DNA of 64,000 nt from Haemophilus haemolyticus_M (GCF_003490935.1 NZ_QQGD01000005.1:61398-125397); one strand, 5' to 3'; counted from the stretch's first letter, positions 33,344 through 42,845 are shown. Notes: generated from the letters alone by a model not told the origin. A program made the numbers and translations.

Positions 33344-34807
33344 TTATTTTAATTTTGCTTTAATCGCTTCTGCTACAAGTTCAGCTTCAGGCCCTAAAAT
33401 GACTTGTAATCCATCATTACCTAATTTTACATTACCTTTTGAACCAAGCGCTTTAAGTTGATCTTCATTAATATTGTGATGGTCAACTAAAGTTAAGCGT
33501 AAGCGCGTGATACAAGCATCTACAGTTTTGAAGTTTTCTGAACCACCTAAAGCAGCGATAAATTTCACCGCTCTTTCTTCGCGAGATTGATTGCTTTGTG
33601 TTGGGGCTGCAGCTGTTTTTGCTTTATCTTCACGTCCTAGCGTTTTGAGATTAAAGGCATTAATTGCAAAACGGAACACAAAATAATAGATAGCAAAAAA
33701 TATAATACCTTGTACAAGTAACATATACCAGCTAACGGCAAGTGGATTGCGGCTAGAAAGTACCATATCCACTAAACCAGCACTAAATCCGAATCCTGCA
33801 ATCCAGTGCATGGTGGCTGCAATAAATACAGCGATACCCGTTAATAATGCATGCAATACATAAAGTACAGGCGCAACGAACATGAATGAGAATTCAAGCG
33901 GTTCAGTGATCCCTGTAAAGAAAGAAGCTAATGCACCCGCAAGCATAATTGAGGCCACTTGTACTTTTTGATTTGGTTTTGCACAGTGATAAATTGCAAG
34001 AGCAGCACCCGGTAAACCAAACATCATCACAGGGAAGAAACCAGCTTGATACATGCCAGTTACACCCACAGTGGCAGTGCCTTCGGCAATGGATTTAGCG
34101 CCGCCCAAGAAGTTTGGAATATCGTTGATACCAGCTACGTCAAACCAGAATACAGAGTTTAAGGCATGGTGTAAGCCAACAGGAATTAATAAGCGGTTGA
34201 AGAAACCGTAGATCCCCGCACCGACTGCACCTAAATCTTTGATGGATTCACCAAATGAAACGAGCGCGTTAAAAATATGCGGCCAAATATAGAGTAAGGC
34301 AAATGATACGGCGATCATCACGAAAGAAACCAAAATTGGGACGAGGCGTTTTCCGCTAAAGAACGAAAGTGCCTTTGGTAATTCAACTTGATAGAAACGG
34401 TTGTAAAGTTCAGCTGAAATCACACCAATTAAAATCCCGATAAATTGGTTATTGATTTTTTTGAATGCGGCAGGCACTTCACTAATATCAATGTGTTGTA
34501 ATTGTGCTACACCTGCAGGGGAAAGTAGGGTGGTTACTACGTAGAAACCAACAAGACCTGAAAGTGCGGCGGAACCGTGTTTGTCTTTTGCAAGACCAAA
34601 CGCGACGCCTACAGCGAAGAGTAAGCCCATGTTATCAATAATTGCTGCGCCAGATTTAATTAATAATGCTGCTAATTGACTGTTTGCACCCCAACCATCT
34701 GGGTCGATCCAATAGCCAATACCCATTAATAATGCCGCAGCAGGTAAGGCTGCTACAGGCACCATTAAGGCTTGACCGATTTTTTGTGCGTAACTAAGTA
34801 CACTCAT
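33344..34807 (-). CDS. PTS EIIBC permease, glucose/N-acetylglucosamine family (NagE-like)
   Basis: A 487-aa phosphotransferase permease. The EIIC membrane domain covers about residues 1-370 (ten helices, with GITEPLEFSFMF, the sugar-binding loop near 290). The EIIB domain covers about 405-487, with the phosphorylated Cys432 in VDACITRLRL. There is no fused EIIA, so phosphate would come from a separate Crr-type protein. Substrate is inferred from context: nanM upstream and nagB/nagA a few kilobases away favour N-acetylglucosamine or a related amino sugar; glucose or maltose are possible. From memory, strain Rd does not carry this gene here. Confidence 0.82.
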   Translation of the reverse strand: MSVLSYAQKIGQALMVPVAALPAAALLMGIGYWIDPDGWGANSQLAALLIKSGAAIIDNMGLLFAVGVAFGLAKDKHGSAALSGLVGFYVVTTLLSPAGVAQLQHIDISEVPAAFKKINNQFIGILIGVISAELYNRFYQVELPKALSFFSGKRLVPILVSFVMIAVSFALLYIWPHIFNALVSFGESIKDLGAVGAGIYGFFNRLLIPVGLHHALNSVFWFDVAGINDIPNFLGGAKSIAEGTATVGVTGMYQAGFFPVMMFGLPGAALAIYHCAKPNQKVQVASIMLAGALASFFTGITEPLEFSFMFVAPVLYVLHALLTGIAVFIAATMHWIAGFGFSAGLVDMVLSSRNPLAVSWYMLLVQGIIFFAIYYFVFRFAINAFNLKTLGREDKAKTAAAPTQSNQSREERAVKFIAALGGSENFKTVDACITRLRLTLVDHHNINEDQLKALGSKGNVKLGNDGLQVILGPEAELVAEAIKAKLK

Positions 34808-34839
34808 ATAATCTCCTTAATTTTTATATTTTGATGAAA

Positions 34840-34875
34840 TCAAAAGGCTTGAGCCCATTCTTTGCCTCAAGCCTT
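34840..34875 (-). terminator. Terminator of nanM
   Basis: AAGGCTTGAG and CTCAAGCCTT form a 10-bp stem with a 12-nt loop, followed by TTTTG on the minus strand. It separates nanM from the PTS gene. Confidence 0.85.
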
Positions 34876-34895
34876 ATATATTATTCTATGCCAAA

Positions 34896-36023
34896 TTATT
34901 CAACGGTCAATTTTTTACCATCGTAGCTAATGGCTTTGACGCTGGTTAACGCTTTACCACCGTCAGTTTCACCACCGATGAGCAATACTTTATTGTTGTA
35001 AGATACAGAGAAACCATAGCCAATATTCATTGGTAATTCACCAACGATACTCCATTTACCATTATTTAAAGTATAAACTTCGTTATGCCATGTTTTGGTT
35101 AAACCTTTATGCGCATGAAGTTTGCCTTCTTTGAATTGTTTAATTGAACCAGGGAAGTTTGCGCCACCCGTGACTAAATAATGGCCATGGCTATAGCCTG
35201 CGAGTGCACCGGCTAAACCATCTTGTGATTTACCTTTTGGCGCAGGTAAGTCAGGTAAGTTTTTCCATTGCACACCTTTAGCAGTGAATTTGCCTTGATG
35301 CGTGTCTGCGGTACGAAGACCTGGTTTCACTTCACCATTGACCACCACTAAGTCATTACCTTGGATGGTGAATGCCGCACCAGCACGACCAGAGAATGGA
35401 ATACGACCTTCATTGCGCCATTTATTGGTTGATGGTTCATAGCTCAATAATTCTGTTGTGAAGAAATAATCTTCTGGACGTTGATCGAAATAAGCTGCTG
35501 CGATTTCATCTTTTTTCGCTTTATCTTCACCTGCTGCCACGGTGTCTTGGAAGAAACCATTAAATATAGAGAGGTTAGAACCACCTAAAATATAAACTTT
35601 ATCGCCGTGAGATGCGCTGCTTGAACCGACTAATCCACGCGGAGAGCGAGTAGGAAGTTTCACCCAAGTATTATCAGCTGGATTGTAGCTGTAAGCATCA
35701 TTAACAAGTTGTAGTTCACCTTTTTCATTTTTTTGCAAACCACCGAATACATAAAGTTTTCCATCTACAGCTGCTGCAACAGGTTGATTACGTTCACCAC
35801 CAGGGAATGCTGCAATTTCTTTCCATTGTGCAGCAGGATCTTTTAAGTCTAAAGAATAGAATTTATTGCCACCCGAACCTAAGCCTACATATACGGTATC
35901 GCCGATGAGTGCGCCAGTTCCGCTTTTGATGCCTACTGGTAAATCTGGATAGGCTTGTGCGTTAGCTGAAAATGCAACAGTTGCAAAAAGTGCGGCGCAT
36001 AATGCTGTTTTTGTCAATGTCAT
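34896..36023 (-). CDS. nanM: Periplasmic N-acetylneuraminate epimerase (mutarotase) NanM
   Basis: NanM speeds conversion of alpha- to beta-sialic acid so that the SiaP transporter receives its preferred anomer. From the ATG at 36023 (GAGG six bases upstream) there is a 22-residue signal peptide (MTLTKTALCAALFATVAFS, cut near ANA). It is followed by a six-bladed kelch propeller with repeated Gly-Gly pairs (KLYVFGGLQ, KVYILGGSN, KVLLIGGETDG). An ATG 12 nt upstream overlaps the ribosome-binding site. The uptake-signal hairpin before it may weaken read-through from siaT. Confidence 0.93.
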   Translation of the reverse strand: MTLTKTALCAALFATVAFSANAQAYPDLPVGIKSGTGALIGDTVYVGLGSGGNKFYSLDLKDPAAQWKEIAAFPGGERNQPVAAAVDGKLYVFGGLQKNEKGELQLVNDAYSYNPADNTWVKLPTRSPRGLVGSSSASHGDKVYILGGSNLSIFNGFFQDTVAAGEDKAKKDEIAAAYFDQRPEDYFFTTELLSYEPSTNKWRNEGRIPFSGRAGAAFTIQGNDLVVVNGEVKPGLRTADTHQGKFTAKGVQWKNLPDLPAPKGKSQDGLAGALAGYSHGHYLVTGGANFPGSIKQFKEGKLHAHKGLTKTWHNEVYTLNNGKWSIVGELPMNIGYGFSVSYNNKVLLIGGETDGGKALTSVKAISYDGKKLTVE

Positions 36024-36100
36024 AATAAACCTCATTTATTAAGTTATGTTTATGGTTTGCTATTCATAAAACCGCATTGAATAGGATTTATTTTATAAAA

Positions 36101-36142
36101 AAAGTGCGGTTATAAAAGCTTTACTTTTTTTAACCGCACTTT
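36101..36142 (-). terminator. USS-pair hairpin between siaT and nanM
   Basis: AAAGTGCGGTTA and TAACCGCACTTT, 18 nt apart, start 4 bp after the siaT stop and are followed by T-rich sequence on the minus strand. Probably a partial terminator that lowers nanM relative to siaPT. Confidence 0.75.
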
Positions 36143-36146
36143 AGTG

Positions 36147-37997
36147 TTAAGACATCAATAGATTTGGTACAAAAGTAATAATTTGTGGGAAAATCGTAAT
36201 TAATACTAATGTTAAGAATATCGGTATTAAGAACGGCAATACACCTTTAGTCACAGTGGATACTGACATATTACCCACACGCGCCACCACAAACAGAGCC
36301 ATACCCATTGGCGGTGTTAAGATACCGATCATCATATTCAAAGTAGTCATTACACCGAAGAATACTAAGTCGATATTAAATTGCATTGCGATTGGAATTA
36401 ACATTGGTAAGACTAAGAATTGCAATGCTAATGCATCAATGAACATACCCAAGAAGAGCAAGAGCGCATTGATCATGACTAATACCATAAGTGGAGAATC
36501 AGCTACGGCAACGAATACATCTGCTATACGCATTGCAACTTGTTCACGTGCGATCATATCTCCGAAGAAGGTCACGGTCATAATCATTAATGCAACCACA
36601 CCAGTAATTGCCATAGCTTCAATGCAGCTATTAAAGAGCATTTTCATGGTTAATTCTTTATAAACGAATTTACCAATGATTACGGAATAAGTCGCAGCAA
36701 CAACGGCAGATTCTGTTGGGCTAAATAAGCCAGAGAAGATACCACCGATGATGAGTAATGGGGTTAAAATTGCCCAGAATGCTTTTTTGAATGATGTGCA
36801 AAGTTCTTCACGAGTTGCTTTTGGTGTTCTTGGATAACCACGTTTTTTGGATACGTAGTAGTTCATGATCATCAAAGCAATCGTAACGAGTACGCCTGGT
36901 ACAAAACCTGCAACGAAGAGTTTCGCAATGGATTCGTTGGCGATTACACCGTAAATAATCATGGCGATACTTGGTGGAACTAATGGACCAATGATACAAG
37001 ATGCTGCTGTGATACCACCACAAATATCATCATCATAACCTGCATCGCGCATAGCCTTGATTTCTAACTGACCTAAGCCGCCCGCATCAGCAAGTGCAGA
37101 ACCAGACATGCCTGAGAACAATAAACTTGCGCCAATATTTACATGACCCATACCACCAGTGTAGTGACCGAGTAAGGCTTTCGCGAAGTTAAAGATACGT
37201 TCTGTGATACCTCCAGTATTCATTAAAATACCCGTTAGGATATAGAACGGCACAGCAAGTAATGAGAAACTGTCTAAACTCATAGTCAGTTTTTCAGCCG
37301 CTGCGTTTACTACGTTCCATCGGGTCATTGAGAAATAAAGTAATGTGGTGATAAATAATGACCAACCTACTGGCACGCCGAGGAACATAATAACCAGCCA
37401 GAATATTAGGGCAACGTATACTGCGTTTGAGCCAAACTTCACATATTCTGTAATGCGTAATACTTTGTACCACTCTGGGAACGTAAATAAAATGCCTAAT
37501 AAAATGACCGCACTTACAATAAAGAAGGTTGCAGGTAAATAGCTTTTATCTTCTTTAAAATTGTCCGCTTGTGCTTGGAAAAAACGCACTAACATTAGAA
37601 TAGAAATGATCGGTAAAGAAGCGTAAATCCATTTTTCTGAAATTCCACCTAATGCATCAATCGGAAAACTAGAACCTAGGAAAGTTTTGATACCAAAATG
37701 AATAAAGAAAATAATACCAAGGAAAATCACTAACTGTACAAAAGAGTTTGCGACTTTTTTAACTGAAGGTGGCATCAAATTGGTTAAGAAATCAATGTAA
37801 ACGTGTTCTTGTTTGCGAATTGCCACGCTAATACCGAGCATTCCTACATAAACAAACAATAGTTTAGCGAGTTCTTCACTCCAAATTAACGGCGAGTGGA
37901 AAGCTTGACGGAATAGAATTTGGGCTACAAGAATACCGAAGATCACAAGGAACAGTGCGCCACCAATCCATTCTTCAAGTTTGTTAAAAAATTTCAT
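36147..37997 (-). CDS. siaT: Sialic acid TRAP transporter fused membrane subunits (SiaQM)
   Basis: A 616-aa fusion of the small DctQ-type subunit (four helices, about residues 1-150) and the large DctM-type subunit (about 12 helices, about 190-616), joined by an extra helix. With SiaP it forms the sodium-driven TRAP system, the only sialic acid uptake route in H. influenzae and required for lipooligosaccharide sialylation. Conserved DctM segments such as SGSALADAGGLGQLEIKAM and PPSIAMIIYGV are intact. GGAG precedes the ATG, 71 bp after siaP. Confidence 0.96.
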   Translation of the reverse strand: MKFFNKLEEWIGGALFLVIFGILVAQILFRQAFHSPLIWSEELAKLLFVYVGMLGISVAIRKQEHVYIDFLTNLMPPSVKKVANSFVQLVIFLGIIFFIHFGIKTFLGSSFPIDALGGISEKWIYASLPIISILMLVRFFQAQADNFKEDKSYLPATFFIVSAVILLGILFTFPEWYKVLRITEYVKFGSNAVYVALIFWLVIMFLGVPVGWSLFITTLLYFSMTRWNVVNAAAEKLTMSLDSFSLLAVPFYILTGILMNTGGITERIFNFAKALLGHYTGGMGHVNIGASLLFSGMSGSALADAGGLGQLEIKAMRDAGYDDDICGGITAASCIIGPLVPPSIAMIIYGVIANESIAKLFVAGFVPGVLVTIALMIMNYYVSKKRGYPRTPKATREELCTSFKKAFWAILTPLLIIGGIFSGLFSPTESAVVAATYSVIIGKFVYKELTMKMLFNSCIEAMAITGVVALMIMTVTFFGDMIAREQVAMRIADVFVAVADSPLMVLVMINALLLFLGMFIDALALQFLVLPMLIPIAMQFNIDLVFFGVMTTLNMMIGILTPPMGMALFVVARVGNMSVSTVTKGVLPFLIPIFLTLVLITIFPQIITFVPNLLMS

Positions 37998-38068
37998 ACT
38001 TCACTCCGAGAGATTGTGGAGAACGAAAATGAGTGCGCCAACCAAATTGCTGGCGCACGTGATAGAGA

Positions 38069-39052
38069 TTATTTAATAGCTTGGATTTCTTTTAATGCTT
38101 TTTCACCTTTCTCACCAGTTTGTTTTACAAACTCAGCATAGAATGGTTTCATCGCATCTTTGAATGGCGTTAAATCAGGACGAGTTACTTTCACCCCTTG
38201 TTTTTCAAAGAATGTCACTAAATCTTTTTCGCCATCTACGAATAATTTAGTATGGTATTTTGCTGCATTTTCAGCGGCGTCTTTGACTACTTTTTGAAGA
38301 TCTTCAGGTAATTCTTTATAAGTTTCGTTACTCACTAAATAAAGTTGGTCATTCAAAATGTGGTTAGTCATCGCTAAGAATTTTTGCACTTCATAGAATT
38401 TTTGTGCTTGTACTGTTGCTAATGGATTTTCTTGACCATCTACAGAGTTAGTTTGAAGTGCAAGATATACTTCAGAGAATGCCATAGGTGTTGGAGATGC
38501 GCCTACATATTTTGCATAAGCTAAGTTAGTTGCCGCATTTGGTACACGAAGTTTTAAACCTTTCATATCTGCAATGCTGTTGATTGCTCTATTTGAAGTT
38601 GTTTGGCGAGTACCATTATAAGCTTGTGATAATAAGGTTAAGCCTAATTCTTTATTCATTTTTTGAACTAAATCTTTACCAAATGCAGTTTCTTTTAATG
38701 CTTTTTGTGCAACATTGTAGTCGGTGATGACATAGGGTAATGCGAACACTGCTGCTTCAGGATAGAATAATTGGAAACGAGCTGATTCAGCAAAAGTGAA
38801 GTCAAGAGAACCGTCTTTTAATTGTTTTAACATTGCACGGTCATCACCAAGTTGTGAACTTGGATAAAGTGAAACTTCAATTTTACCATGTGATTTTTCT
38901 TTTACTTCTTTTGCAAACATTTCTGCTGCTTTGTACTCATTAGATGAAGTACCCGCATTCATACCAAATTTTAAGTCATAATCTGCGGCAAAAACGGCTG
39001 AAGAAACGCCTAATGTGATAGCAGTTGCAAGGAAAAGTTTAGTAAATTTCAT
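38069..39052 (-). CDS. siaP: Sialic acid-binding TRAP periplasmic protein SiaP
   Basis: High-affinity N-acetylneuraminate receptor, 327 aa, with a 22-23 residue signal peptide (MKFTKLFLATAITLGVSSAV, cut near FAA). The DctP fold contains the conserved Arg in GLKLRVPNAATN that salt-bridges the sialate carboxylate, and QENPLATVQAQKF after it. CAGGAG precedes the ATG. It is transcribed away from nanE across a shared 362-bp control region with a CRP site. Confidence 0.97.
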   Translation of the reverse strand: MKFTKLFLATAITLGVSSAVFAADYDLKFGMNAGTSSNEYKAAEMFAKEVKEKSHGKIEVSLYPSSQLGDDRAMLKQLKDGSLDFTFAESARFQLFYPEAAVFALPYVITDYNVAQKALKETAFGKDLVQKMNKELGLTLLSQAYNGTRQTTSNRAINSIADMKGLKLRVPNAATNLAYAKYVGASPTPMAFSEVYLALQTNSVDGQENPLATVQAQKFYEVQKFLAMTNHILNDQLYLVSNETYKELPEDLQKVVKDAAENAAKYHTKLFVDGEKDLVTFFEKQGVKVTRPDLTPFKDAMKPFYAEFVKQTGEKGEKALKEIQAIK

Positions 39053-39189
39053 AATGTTCGCTCCTGTGTGAACCTATGTTGATATAAGCCATAATTGGCT
39101 TGGATTGAAAGTGAATGCTTGATGTTCTAGACATCAAAAAAACTACTCGGGCGCTATTCTAAAGTAAAAAAATACTTTTTGAACTGCTC

Positions 39190-39208
39190 TTTGAAGTTTT
39201 ATTTCAAA
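39190..39208. promoter_or_regulatory. Palindrome in the siaP-nanE control region, candidate SiaR operator
   Basis: TTTGAA-7 nt-TTCAAA is a perfect inverted repeat directly abutting the CRP site. SiaR (encoded at 41041) is known to regulate both divergent operons from this region together with CRP. Assigning this exact palindrome to SiaR is inference. Confidence 0.45.
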
Positions 39209-39229
39209 ATTGAGAGGTAGATCACATTT
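39208..39229. promoter_or_regulatory. CRP (CRP-N) site controlling siaPT and nan operon
   Basis: TGAGA-6 nt-TCACA matches the standard CRP consensus TGTGA-6-TCACA at 9 of 10 positions. Its centre is about 70 bp upstream of the likely nanE start of transcription, a class I distance. Confidence 0.8.
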
Positions 39230-39252
39230 ACAAAAAAATACTTCAAAAAAAC

Positions 39253-39282
39253 TTTTAAAATGGAGTTATGTTTTTATATAAT
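39253..39282 (+). promoter_or_regulatory. Candidate nanE promoter
   Basis: A perfect TATAAT at 39277-39282 is preceded at 18 bp by a weak TTTTAA. The poor -35 is consistent with activator dependence. A leader of about 125 nt would precede nanE. Confidence 0.6.
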
Positions 39283-39414
39283 GCTGAGCACTGACGAAAA
39301 TGCGGGCTCAGTTATATTTTTGAGGATGATTGAGTCTAAATAATGCTAACGCCTAGATGGCTTGTAATAAAGCATTTAAGCATTATCGGCCTCAATATAT
39401 TTAGGAGTGATATT

Positions 39415-40101
39415 ATGTCGAAATTATCTTATCAAGATGTGCTTTCTCAAATTCAATATGGTCTCATTGCTTCTTGCCAACCTGTTGATGATGGCCCAAT
39501 GGATAAACCAGAAATTGTTTCTGCTATGGCCCAAGCTTCTGTTGCTGGTGGCGCATCAGGTTTACGTATTGAAGGTGTAGATAACCTTAAAGCGACACGT
39601 CCTTTCGTAAACATTCCAATTATCGGTATTGTAAAACGTGACTTACCTGATAGTCCGATTCGTATTACGCCATTCCTGCAAGATATTGAAGATCTTGCCA
39701 ATGCTGGGGCAGATATTATTGCGGTAGATGGCACTAGCCGTCCTCGTCCAGTTGATATTGAAAGTGCGGTGAAAAAAATCCATGAAATGGGCTGTTTGGC
39801 CATGGCAGATTGTTCTAATTTAGAAGAAGGCTTGTATTGTCAAAAACTCGGTTTTGATATTGTGGGCAGCACAATGTCCGGTTATACAGGTGGTCCAGTA
39901 CCCGAAGAACCTGATTATCAATTAGTGAAAGATTTAAAGGCAGCGGGCTGTTTTGTGATGGCAGAAGGTCGCTATAACACCCCTGAATTGGCAAAAGTAG
40001 CCATTGAAATTGGCGCAGATTGCGTCACTGTTGGTTCAGCCTTAACTCGCCTTGAGCATATCGTGAGTTGGTTTGCTAATTCTGTAAAATCAGCAAGATA
40101 G
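39415..40101 (+). CDS. nanE: N-acetylmannosamine-6-phosphate 2-epimerase
   Basis: Converts ManNAc-6-P to GlcNAc-6-P in sialic acid catabolism. From the ATG at 39415 (TTAGGAG upstream) the 228-aa TIM-barrel protein shows GLRIEGVDNL, IAVDGTSRPRP (catalytic region) and MSGYTGG. The in-frame ATG at 39343 adds 24 residues that lack similarity to the family. First gene of nanE-nanK-siaR-nanA. Confidence 0.96.
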   Translation: MSKLSYQDVLSQIQYGLIASCQPVDDGPMDKPEIVSAMAQASVAGGASGLRIEGVDNLKATRPFVNIPIIGIVKRDLPDSPIRITPFLQDIEDLANAGADIIAVDGTSRPRPVDIESAVKKIHEMGCLAMADCSNLEEGLYCQKLGFDIVGSTMSGYTGGPVPEEPDYQLVKDLKAAGCFVMAEGRYNTPELAKVAIEIGADCVTVGSALTRLEHIVSWFANSVKSAR

Positions 40102-40145
40102 TCGTAAGACGTGTGAGAAAATACTTCATACTATAAGGATAAGTT

Positions 40146-41048
40146 ATGCGTTGTTTAGCTCTAGACATTGGCGGTACAAAAATCGCAGCGGCTATCGTAA
40201 AAAATGGCGAAGTTGAACAACGCCAACAAATTCATACACCGCGTGAAAATGTGGTAGAAGGAATGCATCAAGCATTAGAACAACTTCTTACTCATTATGC
40301 GGGTCAATTTGATTATGTGGCGGTGGCTTCAACCGGTATTATAAATGACGGTGTTTTAACCGCACTTAATCCTAAAAATTTAGGTGGTTTGAATCAATTT
40401 CCACTAAAAGAAAGTATTGCTAAACACACGGATAAACCAATTGGCTTATTAAATGATGCGCAAGCCGCAACCTATGCGGAATACCAACTTCAAGATTCAG
40501 AAAAAGTATCAAACTTTGTTTTTATTACTGTTTCAACTGGCGTGGGTGGCGGTGTCATATTAAACCAACAATTACAAACTGGTCCAAAGGGAATCGCGGG
40601 ACATATCGGGCATACATTAGCGGATCCTAATGGCCCAATGTGTGGTTGTGGTCGTCGTGGTTGTGTAGAAGCAGTTGCTGCGGGTCGTGCTATTGAAGCG
40701 GTATCTTCCCAATGGGACGATCCTTGTGAGCCAAGAGAAGTTTTTGAACGTTTTAGAAAAAATGATGAAAAAGCTACCGCACTTATAGAACGTTCAGCCC
40801 AAGCCATTGCCAATTTAGTGGCAGATTTAGTGATTGGGTTGGATGTTCAAAAAGTTGTTGTAGGTGGTAGTGTAGGGTTGGCTGAAGGTTATTTACCATT
40901 AGTCAAACGTTTCTTACAGGATATGCCTGCTGTATATAGCTGTGACATTGAATCTGCTAAATTTGGTCAAGATGCTGGATTAGTGGGCGCAGCTTATTGG
41001 GTGAAAGATGTTCTGCTTGATAAACCAAAAGGAACCATTTATGGCTAA
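40146..41048 (+). CDS. nanK: N-acetylmannosamine kinase
   Basis: ROK-family sugar kinase, 300 aa, phosphorylating ManNAc after NanA cleavage of sialic acid. The ATP motif LDIGGTKIAAA is at residues 5-15, and the zinc motif CGCGRRGCVE near 165-174 is typical of ROK kinases. The catalytic DGV/GHIGH segments are present. AAGGATAAG precedes the ATG. Its last codons overlap the siaR start by 8 nt. Confidence 0.95.
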   Translation: MRCLALDIGGTKIAAAIVKNGEVEQRQQIHTPRENVVEGMHQALEQLLTHYAGQFDYVAVASTGIINDGVLTALNPKNLGGLNQFPLKESIAKHTDKPIGLLNDAQAATYAEYQLQDSEKVSNFVFITVSTGVGGGVILNQQLQTGPKGIAGHIGHTLADPNGPMCGCGRRGCVEAVAAGRAIEAVSSQWDDPCEPREVFERFRKNDEKATALIERSAQAIANLVADLVIGLDVQKVVVGGSVGLAEGYLPLVKRFLQDMPAVYSCDIESAKFGQDAGLVGAAYWVKDVLLDKPKGTIYG

Positions 41049-41907
41049 ATCCGGAAATGTGTTAAACACCATTAGTTCGCTTTACCACAGCCTAACCAAA
41101 TCAGAGAAAAAAATTGCCGATACGATTTTGCGTTCGCCTGATTTGGTGTCCCAATGCCCCCTTTCAGAAATCGCTAAGCATTTGGAAGTTGGAGAAGCTA
41201 CGCTCGTCCGTTTTTGTCGAACCATTGGTTTTAAAGGTTTCAGCGATTTTAAATTAGAACTCTCCATTGAGCTTGCTACGAAAGATAACAATGATGAAAC
41301 TGTGCTCGAAACAGAAATTATGCCGAGCGATGATTCTTTAACGATTGCACAAAAGTTGCAAGCGGCAGTTTCTAATGTAATGGAAGAAACGGTTAATTTA
41401 TTAGATTTAAAACAGCTTGAACAAGTGGTTAAAGCCATTAAAAAAGCACGTCGTATCTTTTTATTCGGCGTGGGATCATCTGGTGTGACAGCTGAAGATG
41501 CAAAAAATAAGTTGATGCGTATCGGTTTCCAAGTGGATGCAACAGGTAATAATCATTTTATGTATATGCAGGCGGCATTACTTACGTCTTCTGATGTGGC
41601 AATTGGTTTAAGTCATTCAGGATATTCCGCAGAAACAGCGCACACACTCAAAATTGCTAAACAAAATGGTGCAACGACAGTGGCATTAACTCACAGTTTG
41701 CGTTCCCCCGTTACAGAATATGCTGATTATGTTTTGGTAAATGGTAATAAACAAGGGAAGCTACAAGGTGACTCCATTGGTACCAAAATTGCACAGCTTT
41801 TTGTATTAGATTTAATTTATGCTTTGTTAGTGCAGGGCGAAGAAGAACTTGCTGCTCAAACCAAGCAAAAAACTCTCAATGTGATTCTTGAACAACGTAT
41901 AAAATAG
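41041..41907 (+). CDS. siaR: SiaR (NanR), RpiR-family regulator of sialic acid genes
   Basis: A 288-aa regulator with an N-terminal helix-turn-helix of the RpiR type (SLTKSEKKIADTIL through about residue 75) and a C-terminal SIS sugar-phosphate-binding domain (about 120-260, with FLFGVGSSG and GLSHSGYSAET). SiaR represses nan and sia operons and responds to glucosamine-6-phosphate, a late pathway intermediate. The ATG at 41041 lies inside the nanK end; an upstream in-frame start at 41008 would sit deeper in nanK. Confidence 0.93.
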   Translation: MAKSGNVLNTISSLYHSLTKSEKKIADTILRSPDLVSQCPLSEIAKHLEVGEATLVRFCRTIGFKGFSDFKLELSIELATKDNNDETVLETEIMPSDDSLTIAQKLQAAVSNVMEETVNLLDLKQLEQVVKAIKKARRIFLFGVGSSGVTAEDAKNKLMRIGFQVDATGNNHFMYMQAALLTSSDVAIGLSHSGYSAETAHTLKIAKQNGATTVALTHSLRSPVTEYADYVLVNGNKQGKLQGDSIGTKIAQLFVLDLIYALLVQGEEELAAQTKQKTLNVILEQRIK

Positions 41908-41917
41908 GAGAAAACTT

Positions 41918-42796
41918 ATGCGTGATTTAAAAGGTATTTTCAGTGCATTATTAGTGTCATTTAATGAAGATGGCACAATTAATGAAAAAGGTTTACGTCA
42001 AATTATCCGCCATAATATCGACAAAATGAAAGTTGATGGTTTATATGTGGGTGGTTCAACAGGCGAAAACTTTATGCTTTCAACTGAAGAGAAAAAAGAA
42101 ATCTTCCGTATTGCAAAAGATGAAGCAAAAGATCAAATCGCGCTAATTGCTCAAGTGGGTAGCGTAAACTTAAAAGAAGCAGTTGAATTAGGTAAATATG
42201 CAACAGAATTAGGCTACGATAGCTTATCTGCAGTTACTCCGTTCTACTATAAATTTAGTTTTCCTGAAATCAAGCATTATTATGACACCATTATTGCAGA
42301 AACGGGCAATAATATGATCGTGTATTCTATTCCGTTCTTAACTGGCGTGAATATGGGAATTGAACAATTTGGTGAACTTTACAAAAACCCGAAAGTATTA
42401 GGGGTAAAATTCACAGCAGGTGATTTCTATTTATTAGAACGTTTGAAAAAAGCTTATCCAAACCACTTAATTTGGGCAGGTTTCGATGAAATGATGTTAC
42501 CTGCGGCCGCACTTGGTGTGAATGGTGCAATTGGTTCAACTTTCAACGTAAACGGCGTTCGTGCTCGTCAAATTTTTGAATTAACCAAAGCGGGTAAATT
42601 AGCCGAAGCGTTAGAAATTCAACATGTAACCAACGATTTAATCGAAGGTATTTTAGCAAACGGTTTATATTTAACCATCAAAGAATTGCTTAAATTAGAA
42701 GGTGTGGATGCGGGTTATTGCCGTGAGCCAATGACAGCAAAAGCAACAGATGCTCAGCTTGCTAAAGCAAAAGAGTTGAAAGCGAAATTTTTATAA
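41918..42796 (+). CDS. nanA: N-acetylneuraminate lyase
   Basis: Class I aldolase splitting sialic acid into ManNAc and pyruvate. The Schiff-base Lys164 is in VLGVKFTAGD and Tyr136 is in VYSIPF; GGSTGEN (about 45-51) binds the pyruvate carboxylate. At 292 aa it is the expected length. AGGAG is upstream and a strong hairpin follows. Confidence 0.97.
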   Translation: MRDLKGIFSALLVSFNEDGTINEKGLRQIIRHNIDKMKVDGLYVGGSTGENFMLSTEEKKEIFRIAKDEAKDQIALIAQVGSVNLKEAVELGKYATELGYDSLSAVTPFYYKFSFPEIKHYYDTIIAETGNNMIVYSIPFLTGVNMGIEQFGELYKNPKVLGVKFTAGDFYLLERLKKAYPNHLIWAGFDEMMLPAAALGVNGAIGSTFNVNGVRARQIFELTKAGKLAEALEIQHVTNDLIEGILANGLYLTIKELLKLEGVDAGYCREPMTAKATDAQLAKAKELKAKFL

Positions 42797-42811
42797 TTAA
42801 TGGAATATCGT

Positions 42812-42845
42812 GAGAACCTAGGGGAGTGATTTCCCTAGGTTACTC
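42812..42845 (+). terminator. Strong hairpin after nanA
   Basis: GAG-AACCTAGGG and CCCTAGGTT-A-CTC form a 12-bp stem with a single bulge and a 9-nt loop, 15 bp after nanA. There is no T-run directly after it, so it may stabilise the mRNA end or give partial termination before nagB. Confidence 0.6.
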
